From Ananas comosus (lineage: Eukaryota > Streptophyta > Magnoliopsida > Poales > Bromeliaceae), in the NCBI RefSeq assembly GCF_001540865.1, contig NC_033632.1, positions 5,145,619 through 5,209,618 on the forward strand: a stretch of 64,000 nucleotides of DNA, written 5' to 3'. Position numbers and translations under genes: made by a program. The notes below the pieces were generated by a model, which saw only the letters and a program-made list of their open reading frames with translations, was not told where the DNA came from and ran no database searches. Position 1 is the stretch's first letter. Every line of letters begins with the position of its first letter. Of the stretch, positions 42,307-53,310 are shown in pieces.

Positions 42307-45300
42307 CTACTTCAAGAAAGGGCAGCTCGACTGAGCAGCCAATGAAGTGTCAATCGGTGCACCTTTGAGGAAGTCTGAAAGGAAGTCGCCGCGCTCATAA
42401 AAGAATTCCACTTTCTCCACCCGATTCTCGTCATCAACCTATCATTAATCAATTATCTGAGCATCATAACGATTGATGAGAGATTTGATAAAGCGAAAGC
42501 AAACTTAAAATTGAGTTTATGGCCTAATTACAAAAATCCCCTTGTTAAAAGGATCATGACCAATCCAAAAGGTTATGCTATTAAAAAACTGTTTTTGATA
42601 ATTTATGTATTCAATACTCTCCGTCGTAACGTCCTACCAAACCCCGTGTTGTTAGTCCCCAAGATCAAATTATCGACGAACTCTTGGAAACTAGCCTTCT
42701 CGACTAACCGAGTCTAAGGTTTTGTTTTTGTTTTTTTTTTTTTTTTTTCGTGTTGTCTCGAGTTTCTTTCGAGGCCTTCGATGCCTCACCCTTGTAGCTC
42801 AATTCATATTTGCATTGAATGAAGCGGATAACGTGCTACTTATTTCTCAAAAAAAAAAAAAAACACTCCCTGTCGCACTGAATTTGTGAATTTTTTATGG
42901 GCTCAAGATGTAAACTTATATTAAATAAAAAAAATTAATTAAATGAAGCTTAGAGGCCTAACGGGTGTTGTAATTTAGGATCTGTAACTCACATATAGGG
43001 TGGGTCGCCCGGCCCGACACGACTGCAGGCCGTGCCTGGCCCGGCACGATTACTGTAGCATCCGTGCCGGGCTCAGATTTTGCGGCCTGCAGGCTCGGTA
43101 CCGTACGGCCTGCGTCTGGCCTGGGCCGTACCGGGCCTTCGTCGGCCGGCAGTCCGGCACGGCACGACCCCGCCTAGCATTTTAAATTACTAGGCCTGCC
43201 GTCCTGGCGTCCTGGGACTACATGTAGCCTGTAGCCTACATGTGGGGTGCTGTTGCCTGGCTTAATCTTGGAGGGTGGGCCCAACGGCATTTAAGGCGTT
43301 GGGTCCCATCCTTTTTTTTAAAATACTTTTTTATTTTTATTTTTTTAAAAAAATGGTCAAAAAGTCAAAAATATTTTAAAAATATTTTTTGTAGTCAAAA
43401 TGGCAACAATGCCCTCATTAACATTTAAAATTTTAATTGTTAGAGACTGCATTTTGGTCAAAAATTAAAAAATATATATATTATTTAAAAAATTAATTTT
43501 TTTTTTACATTTATAAATACTCCTCTAAATCTCCAAACTCATCACAACAAAAACTCTTCCTTCATTTATCTTTAAGCTTTAAATTTTATATAATATTAAT
43601 TAACAATATTAAAAATTTAAATTTATTGTTAGTGTTTAATTTTTTNTTGGCCTTTTTTTGTATTTTTTTAAAAAAATTATTTTTAAGAAAAAAAGATAAA
43701 TAGTTTTTAAATTATAAACTTTTGATTTATAATTTTTAATTTATATAATTATATCTAAACTTTAAATTTTATATAATATTAATTAACAATATTAAAAATT
43801 TAAATTTATTGTTAGTGTTTAATTTTTTAAAATTTATAAAAAATTTTAAAAAATTTTAAAAAAGTTAGATATAATTATATAAATTAAAAATTATAAATCA
43901 AAAGTTTATAATTTAAAAACTGCTTATCTCTTTTTCTTCAAAAAATAAATTTTAAAAAAAATGCAAAAAGAACAATTAGGAAGAAATTCCTTATTACTAG
44001 GCCAGTACGAAGCCCGGCCCGGCCCGTGCCGGGCGGGCCAGGGGGCCGGGCCGGGCCTCCCCTATAAATAAACAGGTTGGCACGGCCCGGCCCGGATTAG
44101 TAACCAGGACAGGCCGGGCCGGGCCGCTCCCGGAAACGAATCCGTCCGAATAATGTGGGCCGTGCCAGACTGGCACACACCCCTACTCACATACCATATG
44201 AAATAATCATTTATATACCTTCAAAAACTTATACTATAAGGCGGAGAAAACCTACATATTATAGGATTATAATATTTTTAACACCTTTTCAGCTTACCAA
44301 ATCTTCTCTTATTTTACAGTGAAAAAAAATTATATTAATTTTTTCCATATATTTATATCTCAGATAGGTCTAAAAATTTGCAATGCCCATATAATTCAAA
44401 TGCAGAACTTAATTCACAGGAAAAAAGTTGGTTAAATTATGCAATAAATAGCAAATTCATGTAGTAATAATTCTAGTAAATTAGAAAATCTTTTCTATCT
44501 GATTTTAGAATCATTACACAAGTCGTTTTCTTAGATAGATATGTGGAATCAATGCGAGCGATTGGTATTTAATTAAGACAAAGATAAGAATGAAGGATTA
44601 AAATTGATGCAATTTTAGATGTAGGAAGATAACTGAAACACAAGCTACAGTGCATGTAGGTTTTAGATCGACTTACAGTGAAAATGGACATGCCGATGAG
44701 CTGCGCGAGCTCGCCGGTGGGAGCATGGCCTTTGAAGGGACCCTCGAAGTAGCCCCAGTGCCGGAACTTGTAGACGATCTTCGGGGGCCCGCTGTAGACC
44801 TGCAGTATCTCTACGGCAAAGCCGCGCGGGAACGCCGTCGTGAAGGTCGCTTGCGACGTCTCGGTCGACTCCTGCGCCGGGTCGAACACTCGCAGCTCCG
44901 GCGGCAAGGTTGTCTGCAGGAACACATTGTAGCTCCCTCCCCTCTCTCCTATTTGTTTTGCTGTTATCTCTTCTGCACCTGCAGTTGCAAACCTGTTATA
45001 TATATATAAACATGCAGGCCAACTATCTTAACTATCAATTACGTTTTACCTTAGTAGGTGTTCCCTTTTTATCATCATAATATAAAGTTAGAAAAATTAG
45101 AAATAATGTTGATGGCTTTTTGATATTATACTATCTCTACTCAGGGGCGGAGCCATTGAGGGACCCACATTGGCCATGGCCCCCTAAATTTTTTAAAATT
45201 ACATAAAAGTCTTTTATAATAAAAATTAAAATATTATAAAATTTAATTTTAGGGGACCAAATTAATTTTTTTTAATAAAATTTGCGTCTAATTTTTTTTT

Positions 45301-46667
45301 TTTTGAATTTCTTAGTCATTTCCCTTCAACTTTTACAGTTTTGTTCCTCTTTGAGTATATTATCGTTATTGTTGCTAGTAATAACTGATCAGTAAAATTT
45401 GACAAAGTTTTTTTTCTTATTATCCGAGGTCGAATTTTTTTTTCTATTAAATCTAAATCTTGACCCCCCCCCCCCCAATCTTAATTTCTGGCTTCATCCC
45501 TGTCTATGCTTGCTATGATTTTTTTTACCATTTAAATTTATTCCAGAGGGGTTTGCTTAATTTGCTTCTTTCCTCCCATTTATTCTTAGGTAATAAAAAA
45601 AAAAGGAGAAAACTATGAGTTACGTTTTCCCTTTTCTCCTTAAATTAACAAATTAAACTTGAACAATGCATAAAAAATCTCGATCAACTGAAAAGAAAAA
45701 CAATCAAGATGCATAGAGTTGAAATACGATGCTTTCATAAATAGGTACAAAGTTCTTTCTTTGTGCTTACGAAGTCAAATTTAACAATTCAGCCTTAGGA
45801 TCTACAATTGATACTGCTAACTAAATATGATCTAGATTTAGAGTATGATCAAGAGTTTTATTCAGCAATATAATGTGTCTCGCTTGTTAACCAAAACAGA
45901 TACAAGTCCGTATTAGTTGTTAGTTTTTTAATAGAAAACTTATTAGTCGAATATTTTATCATGCGTAACTGTACAGATAATCGATTCAAAGCTCTTCTTA
46001 TATAATTAGATTGAATTCGAAAATACAAAGGGCGCCTTTATGCATACGAAAACACCTTTATATGCACGTACCATTTACGCTGAAGCGGAATTTGTCTGGG
46101 TTAATAGTTTTCCAGTCTTGGGGCCTTATCTTGTGAACCATCTCCATCTCCCAGGTCTTCACAAGGCGTTGTACTTTCTCTTCGAGAGATCCCACTGGCC
46201 ATTCCTAATTAAAAATTGCACACAAATATTATGAAAGAAACGTTTTATATAAGATTATTATAAAGTCGAATTAATCTATAATAGCAACTAAAAGCGCGAT
46301 AACATTGAAAACGAAGGAAAAAACAAATATTGTCACCTACATAATTGCAAATTAATCAGACGAAAAAAGACGCACTGAATTTGCGTGAAGTTCTTTAATT
46401 TAGCCATCTATATATTTGTTCTATCAAATAACTTAAATAACTTAAATCAAAACGAATTGTGACGTCGAATAGTAAATCGAAATTTTAAACTTAGAAGCAT
46501 ATATATGCATGTAATCTTTGTATAATTACCTGAGTTCTACCTTCTTCGAAGAGCTTGTTGACAACATCGTAGTTTGGGGGAGCACCATCCCTCCAGACAG
46601 TGTTTTTCTCACTCTCTCCGTAAATGAAGGAGCGATATTTGTCACCCTCTACTTCGGCGGAGGCCAT
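42307..46667 (-). CDS. Pathogen-related protein (NTF2/SnoaL-like), four exons
   Basis: Exons on the minus strand: 46667-46530, 46204-46072, 44978-44677 and 42438-42307. Together they are 705 bp and give 234 residues. All introns are GT-AG and phases agree (0, 1, 0). The protein resembles the barley 'pathogen-related protein': start MASAEVEGDKYRSFIYGESE, then NTVWRDGAPPNYDVV, EKVQRLVKTWEMEM, FLQTTLPPELRVF, PRGFAVEILQVYSGPP, FRHWGYFEGPFKGH and the end VEKVEFFYERGDFLSDFLKG. Length is usual for the family. The fold is NTF2/SnoaL-like; biochemical activity is unknown and induction by pathogens is known only for relatives. Exon 3 uses the second of two possible acceptors; the first would hit a stop. 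Intron 2 holds a hAT-type MITE, and intron 3 (2.2 kb) holds a LINE tail and a 1.2-kb hAT element. The gene appears intact. Confidence 0.92.
42590..42857 (+). mobile_element. LINE 3' end in intron 3
   Basis: The last ORF2 codons are worn. A 3' UTR with CCTTCGATGCCTCACCCTTG, GCATTGAATGAAGCG, a damaged hairpin (GATAACGTGCTACT), TATTTCTC and A14 follows. It is antisense to the host gene. Confidence 0.75.
42996..44185. mobile_element. Non-autonomous hAT element in intron 3
   Basis: TIR-like ends are TAGGGTGGGTCGCCCGGC and the complement TAGGGGTGTGTGCCAGTC. A perfect 8-bp duplication CTCACATA flanks it (42988-42995 and 44186-44193). Both ends are GGCCCGG-rich. The AT-rich core holds a direct repeat (about 43573-43645 and 43753-43829) and a long inverted repeat (about 43650-43760 against 43862-43975), with an N at 43646. 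Confidence 0.9.
45142..45502. mobile_element. hAT-type MITE in intron 2
   Basis: The ends are CAGGGGCGGAGCCA and the complement CAGGGATGAAGCCAG. Flanks TCTCTACT and TCTATGCT agree at 6 of 8 bases. A C14 run occurs at about 45463-45476. Confidence 0.75.
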
Positions 46668-46727
46668 CTTAATTAATTAATTTCCTGCAGCTGCTTAATT
46701 GCTTAGCATAGGACGAGGTGATGGGTC

Positions 46728-46735
46728 TTTTATAT
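46728..46735 (-). promoter_or_regulatory. TATA box of the pathogen-related gene
   Basis: TATATAAA on the minus strand, 61 bp upstream of the ATG, gives a short leader starting at about 46700. Confidence 0.65.
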
Positions 46736-46739
46736 AGTA

Positions 46740-47091
46740 ACAAACTGATCGATCGAGCTTAATATATTTATTGAATGAACTTGCGTGGAACTTTGTCGTG
46801 ATCGAGTAATAAATACCAAATTATGTCAGGGTCCGCAAAATTGAATTGCCCACGGAACCTTCCCTTGCAGCGAATGAAAATTCGTTTGGACTGGGTCCGC
46901 CACATCAGCCATACACCACCTGCAGCAGCCCCAATTCTAACATGTCCATGCACAATTAAATTCACTCATGTGATTTAAGGAATTGCTGTAAGATTTAAGG
47001 AACTGCTGAATCTTACATCACTTTAGCCAATGAAAAAATTTTCAGCCCTACATGCACATTACACATACGATTTGAGATGTTTTTTTTTTTC

Positions 47092-47122
<31 letters not shown>

Positions 47123-47613
47123 CGAGTTCGTATCTGTACCACGTAACAAAAAAAGAAACAACATTAAATATAGTATGTATTAATTCGTAAGAAAGCATAT
47201 TTTTTATTGGCCAATTTGCATAAAAAATCCACTTATTTTGGGGTTTTGCAAAACCGGGCCACCTTTTTCCTTTTTGCAGATTCGGTCCGCTTTTTCCGCC
47301 GCCTGACCAAAATGCCCCTCCTATACAATAGCCTCCTGCGTATTTCTTGACATACGTATACTANCGATGTTAAAGAAAAGAAAAAAAAAAAAAAAACCTC
47401 CCTACGAACAAGTTGAAAATTAAAGAATAGTTGATTTAATCTCTTTGATAGTTTAAGTACTTATATAAAATTATTTAAATCGTTAAAGTTAGTGAAGAAT
47501 CGTTTATTTTGATCTTGTAATCAATGATCATCGATTATCTAGTAATATATATTGTTTTACAATTGAATTGATCAACACTTATGAGTTACCTTTTTTTTTT
47601 TTAGTTTTTTTCC
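46740..47613. other. Upstream intergenic DNA
   Basis: This region contains poly-T blocks at 47080-47122 and 47592-47610 and one N at 47364. No gene is seen. Confidence 0.4.
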
Positions 47614-47631
47614 CAGGATTATGGTGAAAAG

Positions 47632-47784
47632 AAAAAAAAAACTCTCTATCCATCGTACGATAGGCGAAGCAAATAAAGTAAATTTTTATTTGAATCAATC
47701 TTTACACTTAGTTGATTCTAAGCTTGAACCCAGAGTTCATGGTTGGTGGGTCGGGAAACGATGAACGAGATCCCTGTCAGTCAA
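47632..47784 (-). mobile_element. Short insertion with 18-bp target duplication, possibly a poly-T-tailed SINE
   Basis: A 153-bp insert is flanked by a perfect 18-bp duplication CAGGATTATGGTGAAAAG (47614-47631 and 47785-47802). On the minus strand it contains a box B-like GGTTCAAGCTT and ends GGATAGAGAG plus a T run. Some plant SINE families end in T rather than A. Its sequence differs from the main SINE family here. Confidence 0.65.
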
Positions 47785-48310
47785 CAGGATTATGGTGAAA
47801 AGTTGATTACGTTAAATTACGACTTATATTTATTTTTTCCGGTTAAACGTATTTTTTAGGTGAATAAAACCCCAAAACGTTTTGGCCCGGTGGAAAAAGG
47901 AAAAACGTCTAAGCCAGGCGAAAAAGGCGGCGGACTGGTTTTACGAGGAGGATATGTTATCGGAGGGCGCATAAAGAACTGTATGCATATGATGGGACGG
48001 CATGCAAGACCGCGCGTAATTTACTGGGCAAGTTAGAGTCAGTAAAGAGCCTTGGGCCTGTTGTAGGCGGGGGCGATAAGCGGCCGGGGCGACAAAGGAC
48101 AAACCGAAATTAAGAAATTATGTTATTGAGTGCTATTTACTCTTTTATACGTGCCGGGCTCGTCCCTATTATCACGTTGCGTTTCACTTTGCAGGCTTTT
48201 TTACCACGTTGACGGTAATATTGTCACGTAGCGATCCAGCGTGGTCACGTTGGAGAGGTTTTAGTCAGTTTTAAAATGAAAAAGATAAGGAATTATATTA
48301 GAGTTGTATC

Positions 48311-48550
48311 ATGACGTTTAATTGCCGATGGGGAGGTTTACTTCTGCTTCGCAGCCGCCGCGTCCTGCAACCGACGCCCCAAGCTTCCAGCCGCTACACG
48401 CTGTATTCTCAGCCGTCCGGTCCTTCGAGCCGCCGCCCCGACCTTCCAGCGGCCGCGTCCTGCGAAAAGCTCTCCGCACTGTATCGCCGATTTGCTAACA
48501 CGTTTGACAAGAATGCTTTCTAGTCGCAAGAATATTGCGTACTTATCCAA
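48311..48550. other. GC-rich patch inside the motif region
   Basis: A short GC-rich stretch with an open frame (70 codons, plus) and no recognisable protein. It contains two related phrases (GCCGCCGCGTCCTGC, GCGGCCGCGTCCTGC), so it is partly repetitive. Confidence 0.3.
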
Positions 48551-49268
48551 GTGTCTACTTGCGGTTATTATCACGTTCTGTCTCACTTTTTGTCTTGTTA
48601 TAAAAATTTTCTCACGTTTCTACGAACATTCTCACGTTATTCCATATTTATTATCACGTTAGCTAAATTTTCGTACACGTTGCTTTCACGTTATTCCAAC
48701 ATTTGGTCACGTTATAAAACTTTTCTGAGCATAATTCGAATATTCCCAAGCAACCTCTCCAACTATGTTCCATATTATTATCACGTTGCGGTCCAGCCAC
48801 TTTACTTTTAAATTAAATTTCTTCCAAAATTCATAACATTGTGTCTAGTTTTCTCAAATTCTTAGAGACGATTTCGCACATTGTCTACTATGGATCATGC
48901 TTTAAAAGTTTCTAAACCGCAATTGTACTTGTTTTATCACGTTTTTCCAGCTTTAAATATAATAAGATACTACATTTGTCACGTTGTAAAATACTTTTTA
49001 TAACATTGACCATTTATAACGTTGTTTAAGGATTCGTCATGTAATTAAACACTTGTTCTTAATATAAAAGAAGGAATTTAGGCTCATGTGCTAAAATATG
49101 TTTAAATGTGTTATGTTTTTCCTAAACGGATGTTACTTTTTAAGATAATGAAGTTGTTATTGTTTAACTCGTATTATTTTTAATACAATGTCTTTATAGA
49201 TTAGTAGCTTCGAACAGACGTTAAGGTGCGCGTGTATCGGATTCTATTGTACATATCCGGTCCCCTCT

Positions 49269-49420
49269 GAAGGCGTCCTCTGACGCTCCTCCTCTAACGT
49301 TCATCTTCTGACGCTCCTCTTCTGGCGCTCCTCCTCTGACGCTCCTCTTCTGGCGCTCCTCCTCTGACGCTCCTCCTCCTCTGACGCTCTTCCTCTGACG
49401 GCTTCCTCTGACGCTCATCC
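49269..49420. repeat. Short tandem array, about 18-bp units
   Basis: Around eight units of CTCCTCYTCTGRCG with variations. Confidence 0.85.
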
Positions 49421-49444
49421 TCCTCCCAGCAAGCCTTCACATCT

Positions 49445-49682
49445 AGGTCGTTGCTCCGGAATTCTAACTAAACGTGATAGACCTCACGAAATAAACAGAA
49501 TTCGGGAAACCTCGAGGCGAGATGGTACTTTATCTGTCAAGTTAGTCGTATTGTATTCTTAGGTAGTTATTGTTATTTCTAGACATTCTTAAATTCTTGG
49601 ACATACTCTCCTCCCGGTTACCCGAGCACCGTTTATTGCGTGAGGTCTATCGTGCTTAGTTAGAATTGCGGAGTAACGACCT
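49445..49682. repeat. 52-nt inverted repeat
   Basis: 49445-49496 and the complement of 49631-49682 agree at 46 of 52 positions with no gaps (AGGTCGTT...AATAAAC). The 134-bp spacer includes no motif copies. Confidence 0.85.
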
Positions 49683-49690
49683 ATCATGAG

Positions 49691-49783
49691 AAGCCTCGCT
49701 CGGCGGATGAGGTGCTTGAGACGAAGCCGAGGGAAGCGTCGCTCGGCGGATGAGGCGCTTGAGACGAAGTCGATAGATGGCAG
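49691..49783. repeat. Two direct repeats of about 42 bp
   Basis: TCGCTCGGCGGATGAGG and CTTGAGACGAAG occur twice in the same order. Confidence 0.8.
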
Positions 49784-50559
49784 CAACGGAATTGCAGTAC
49801 CTACTTGACATCGGATCATTGATAACCAGTTCCTACGCTTCCGCTCCTTGCCGCAAGGGCCGTCCTCCTTCTCGGCGCCGTCACATCCTCCTCCGAGGTA
49901 GAGCATGAAGCCGCGACGCAAAGGAGAACGTCCCTTGCGGCAACAGCTAAGTGGAGGAAGTGGTTTCCAACACAAAGGCATTTCCCTCTTCGTAGACTTC
50001 TTGGCTATAAATTTTTTTGCTTAGCACCCGACTGTTTGGGCGGTCACGTAGAGAAGGAGTGAATTGGCTTATATGGAATGTGCAGTGAGTAGCACGGAAG
50101 GTGATCGTAAGTTTTCGCTCCCCTAATTCCCACGGTGCGCGTGCCGCTAATAATCACGTTACATCCCACTTTCTGGTGTTGCTACTAACGTTACCACGTT
50201 ACACCAGCTGTATTATCAAGTTACTATAGTCTTTCTTCTTTTCTTTACCCAAGCGTTCAGTACATTATCACGTTGCAGGCCATTTTATCATGTTGATCCA
50301 AGTATTTACACGTTGATACATTATGATTATCACGTTACCCAAGTACCTTGTCGTTTGTGTGCAAGACCGCTTATCGCACCTATACGCGAGGCTGGCGTCG
50401 CTCGTAAATTACGAAGATTTTCATGCATCGCATTGCAGATGCAGTATCCCAGATAAGACAGTCCTATCCTCTGTGGCCGCCAATATAGCTTCAACGGAGC
50501 CCTTTTCATTTTCGCTCAACAAATTTATACCGAAGAAGTCAAAGTTACGCGCATTTCCG

Positions 50560-50812
50560 CAACGTGACAATACCGCTTACAATGAGATTATATAGCGGTC
50601 ATAACGTGAAAAAAAACGTAAAACAAGGGACCGCAACGTGATAATAATGTCGGATAGTAACGGCTTACAATGACATTATATAACGCTAATACTTTCAAAA
50701 TAAGGTAAAACAAAGGACCGCAACGTGATAATAATGTCGGATAGCAACGTGGCAATACTGCTTGCAATGACATTATAGAGAAATCATAACGTGAAAAAAA
50801 CGTAAAACAAAT
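50560..50812. repeat. Three tandem units of about 72-94 bp
   Basis: Each unit begins GCAACGTGAYAATA and contains TTACAATGASATTATA and GTAAAACAA. The word AACGTGATAATA here is the complement of the TATTATCACGTT motif. Confidence 0.8.
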
Positions 50813-52419
50813 CATAAGCGGTCGGGGCTACAAACGACAAGCCCATAATGAAAAGGCTTTATACACTTTGGTTTGTTCAGACTCTATTATCACGTTGCTC
50901 TTCTCTTTACGTTCGACTATAGTACATTGACGATAGATTCGCACGTTGTTATCAAGCGTGGTCACCTTTGTGGAACTTCGTACCTGCCTATTATCAAATT
51001 GTAAGATGATTTATCACATTGCTGTTTGTAATGTTCATTTAAGGATGGGTATATAAATATTGTTTCCATTACTCTTAATGTTATACATGTGGTTAAGCAG
51101 TATGACACTTTTTTTACTAGCATGTATACTTTCTTAACATTGAGCTTGGTCGCAGCTTAATAATGCACAGTTTTTCTGCGTTCTTAAGACGACGATAGAG
51201 CGGCGCAGAGGAGCAGTATAGGAAGACCGTCTTCAGGTTTAAGGAGGGGAAGACATTCATAAGGAGCATACGATTGTCCTTCTAACGCGTCAGTAAACTG
51301 ACTAGAACGTACCCCTATAGAAGGTCTAACTAGTAGAGGGTCAGTTGCCCTGCCCATGGCGCCGCGGGTTTGTTTAGTTTTTTTACAAGAACATTTATTA
51401 AAGGATACTTAAATGTGACGTATTCCTTTGTAACGTGATTAATTTTTATATTAGCCCATTACGACCATGTTAAAGATACGTAATCCATTGTGAATGACGA
51501 AAAAGTTTGGGGCGCAACATAAATCCCAAAAATTACCTACTATTCACCTCCATGAAGGGCGGAACCTCTAGTTGTCGGTCGTTTACGGTCACAAGCTTCA
51601 GCTTCTCGCCCTACTTGGTCATAAAGCGGAGTAACTAGGAGAGGAGCCACTACAGCTGGTTTTTGTAGAGCCCCGAGTAACGTCAGGGATCCCAGACTAT
51701 TTCCTTACTGCAGCACATATACGTGAACAGGGGAAGGCGGAGGAACTCATTTAAGACCATCCGCAATTATTGTAGCCTCGACTGCTTCCGGTACACTGAA
51801 CAATCCAGTTGGTTCAGGAAGGAGGGCTACAGTTATAGAAAGCTTCCGTCATGATTACGCCTCCCCCACCACGAACAGTCCTTAAAAAGTTAAGCGAGGA
51901 CTAGGAGGAAGCCATTGAGTGGGAACGGCATCATGAAATTAAGGTCCCCGCCACTCCTAGAACACTGGAAGTTAAAATCACAAAAAGGGAAAAAATTAGA
52001 ACTACATAGTAGGCTACTCCCCCCCTACAGCTGCTAATAACCCACGACAATGGTTTGTTACTTTCTTACTCTAGCATTAATGTGGTAACGTCTTTTAAGA
52101 ATGTGGTAACGTCCTTCCTGAATGTGATAATATTCCACATAGCGTAATTACTTTACGTAGCAACTTTATAAGTGTGTGGAGACATTACGACACAAAAACG
52201 TACTTTCTGAAGCTTCAAACACATCTGAGAAAACAGCGGCAGCTGTCTGCGTGGTTCGCAGAAAAGCCCGCTCTGAAGAGGAAAAAAAGTTACAGGACAT
52301 GTTTCTTATATTACATCACGTTGTTTCTCCCAATATAATGTGCTTATCGTTATATAACGTGATAAGGTTTTCATAGCTACATTATAGTTGAATGTGAAAA
52401 TCAATGCGCTCAGCAAAAT

Positions 52420-52655
52420 AACAGGTGGCGGAGGCGACGTCGACGGCTTCAGCCACGGCGGCGGTGGTGGACATGGAAGCGCCGACGGAGGAAGCGTCGG
52501 AGTAGACGGCGGAACCGGAGGAGTAAGAGGAGGCGGGGGAAGCGGAGGAGGAAATGCCGGCCGCGGAAGCGGAGAAGGAAGAGGCGTCGGCGTCAGCGGA
52601 GGAGGAACAGGAGGCGGCGGCACCGGAGGAGGAAGAGGAGGCGGCGGCACCGGAG
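52420..52655. repeat. G-rich GGCGGAGGA minisatellite
   Basis: About 235 bp is almost entirely GGCGGAGGAAGC-type words, with strong G over C asymmetry on the plus strand. It is open on both strands (Gly-rich plus, Pro-rich minus), as expected from such repeats. No gene call is made. Confidence 0.75.
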
Positions 52656-53006
52656 GTGCTATTTTATACTGACATATGTGATCGAGGGAACAACATTAGT
52701 TTGTAAGCAGAGCATTACTCTTTAATACAACAGTTTGTAAACATAGCATTATTCTTAAAATATAACTTTTCGGATATATTATTTTATAGCCCATAACTCT
52801 TAGCTGGTCTATACCGCCGTGGCGGACCAGGTCCATGAAATAATTTTCCCATAGCAGCCCCCAAAGTTTTCTTCTTTTGATTTTCCAAGGAGTAGAAGTT
52901 CATTTTAAAATCTTTTCTTTGATTTGATTGGTTATCAAACTTATCTAACAGAGACTAGAAATGTACAGTCAACAGTTGATAATTAGCACGATTAAGTAAT
53001 ATTAAT

Positions 53007-53104
53007 ACGAGAATAATATTGGATAGTGGAAGAATTTTCTTTTGCTCCTACCTAACACTAAGATTGGAGAGTGGAAGAATTTTCTTTTTTTCCTACCTAA
53101 CACT
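53007..53104. repeat. Two direct repeats of about 48 bp
   Basis: Units share ATTGGAKAGTGGAAGAATTT and CCTACCTAACACTA. Confidence 0.85.
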
Positions 53105-53157
53105 ACAGATTAATTAAGCACAATTTTGGGTACAGTTCGTTGAAATAGTATATTTCA

Positions 53158-53310
53158 TGTAACGACACACTCCACTAGCAATAATAATTCATTGGGCCCA
53201 ACCACTGGCCCAAAATGATTAAGCCCAGTTATTATTACTAGTGTCTAAGTCTCTTATATACCCAATCACATCCTCATTTCTATCCAATATGAAATTATTG
53301 GGGTGTGACA
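53158..53310 (-). mobile_element. Solo LTR of the 27508 TRIM family
   Basis: On the minus strand it runs TGTCACACCCC...CGTTACA and is 153 bp, the same length as the LTR at 27508. It shares GATTGGGTATATAAGAGAC, TTAGACACTA and TTGGGCCC. No primer site or internal sequence follows. A 5-bp duplication could not be confirmed. Confidence 0.85.

Larger units (their letters stand above)
48060..52380. other. Region dense in TATCACGTT motifs, unknown element
   Basis: More than thirty copies of a degenerate word ATTATCACGTT(G/A) are spread over 4.3 kb. They are all in plus orientation at 48170-48990 and 50150-50340, mostly minus at 50560-50800 and mixed to 52370. A block of about 180 bp (GATAAGCGGCCGGGGCGACAA ... 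CTATTATCACGTTGC ... AGCGTGGTCACGTT) at 48076-48260 recurs in direct orientation at 50813-50985. No long open frame or transposon protein is visible, and composition differs from both flanks. 51180-52050 looks like worn coding DNA, but I cannot assign it. Clustered short motifs suggest subterminal protein-binding repeats of a large DNA transposon. Confidence 0.6.

Noticed and set aside
47215..47950. Paired GGGGTTTT / CCGGGCCACC blocks as a TIR element
   Set aside because: The matching words occur in an order that does not fit a simple inverted repeat, and low complexity could explain them.
52306..52672. Proline-rich or glycine-rich protein gene
   Set aside because: Both strands are open because of the GGCGGAGGA repeat. 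No signal peptide, start context or homology supports a gene.
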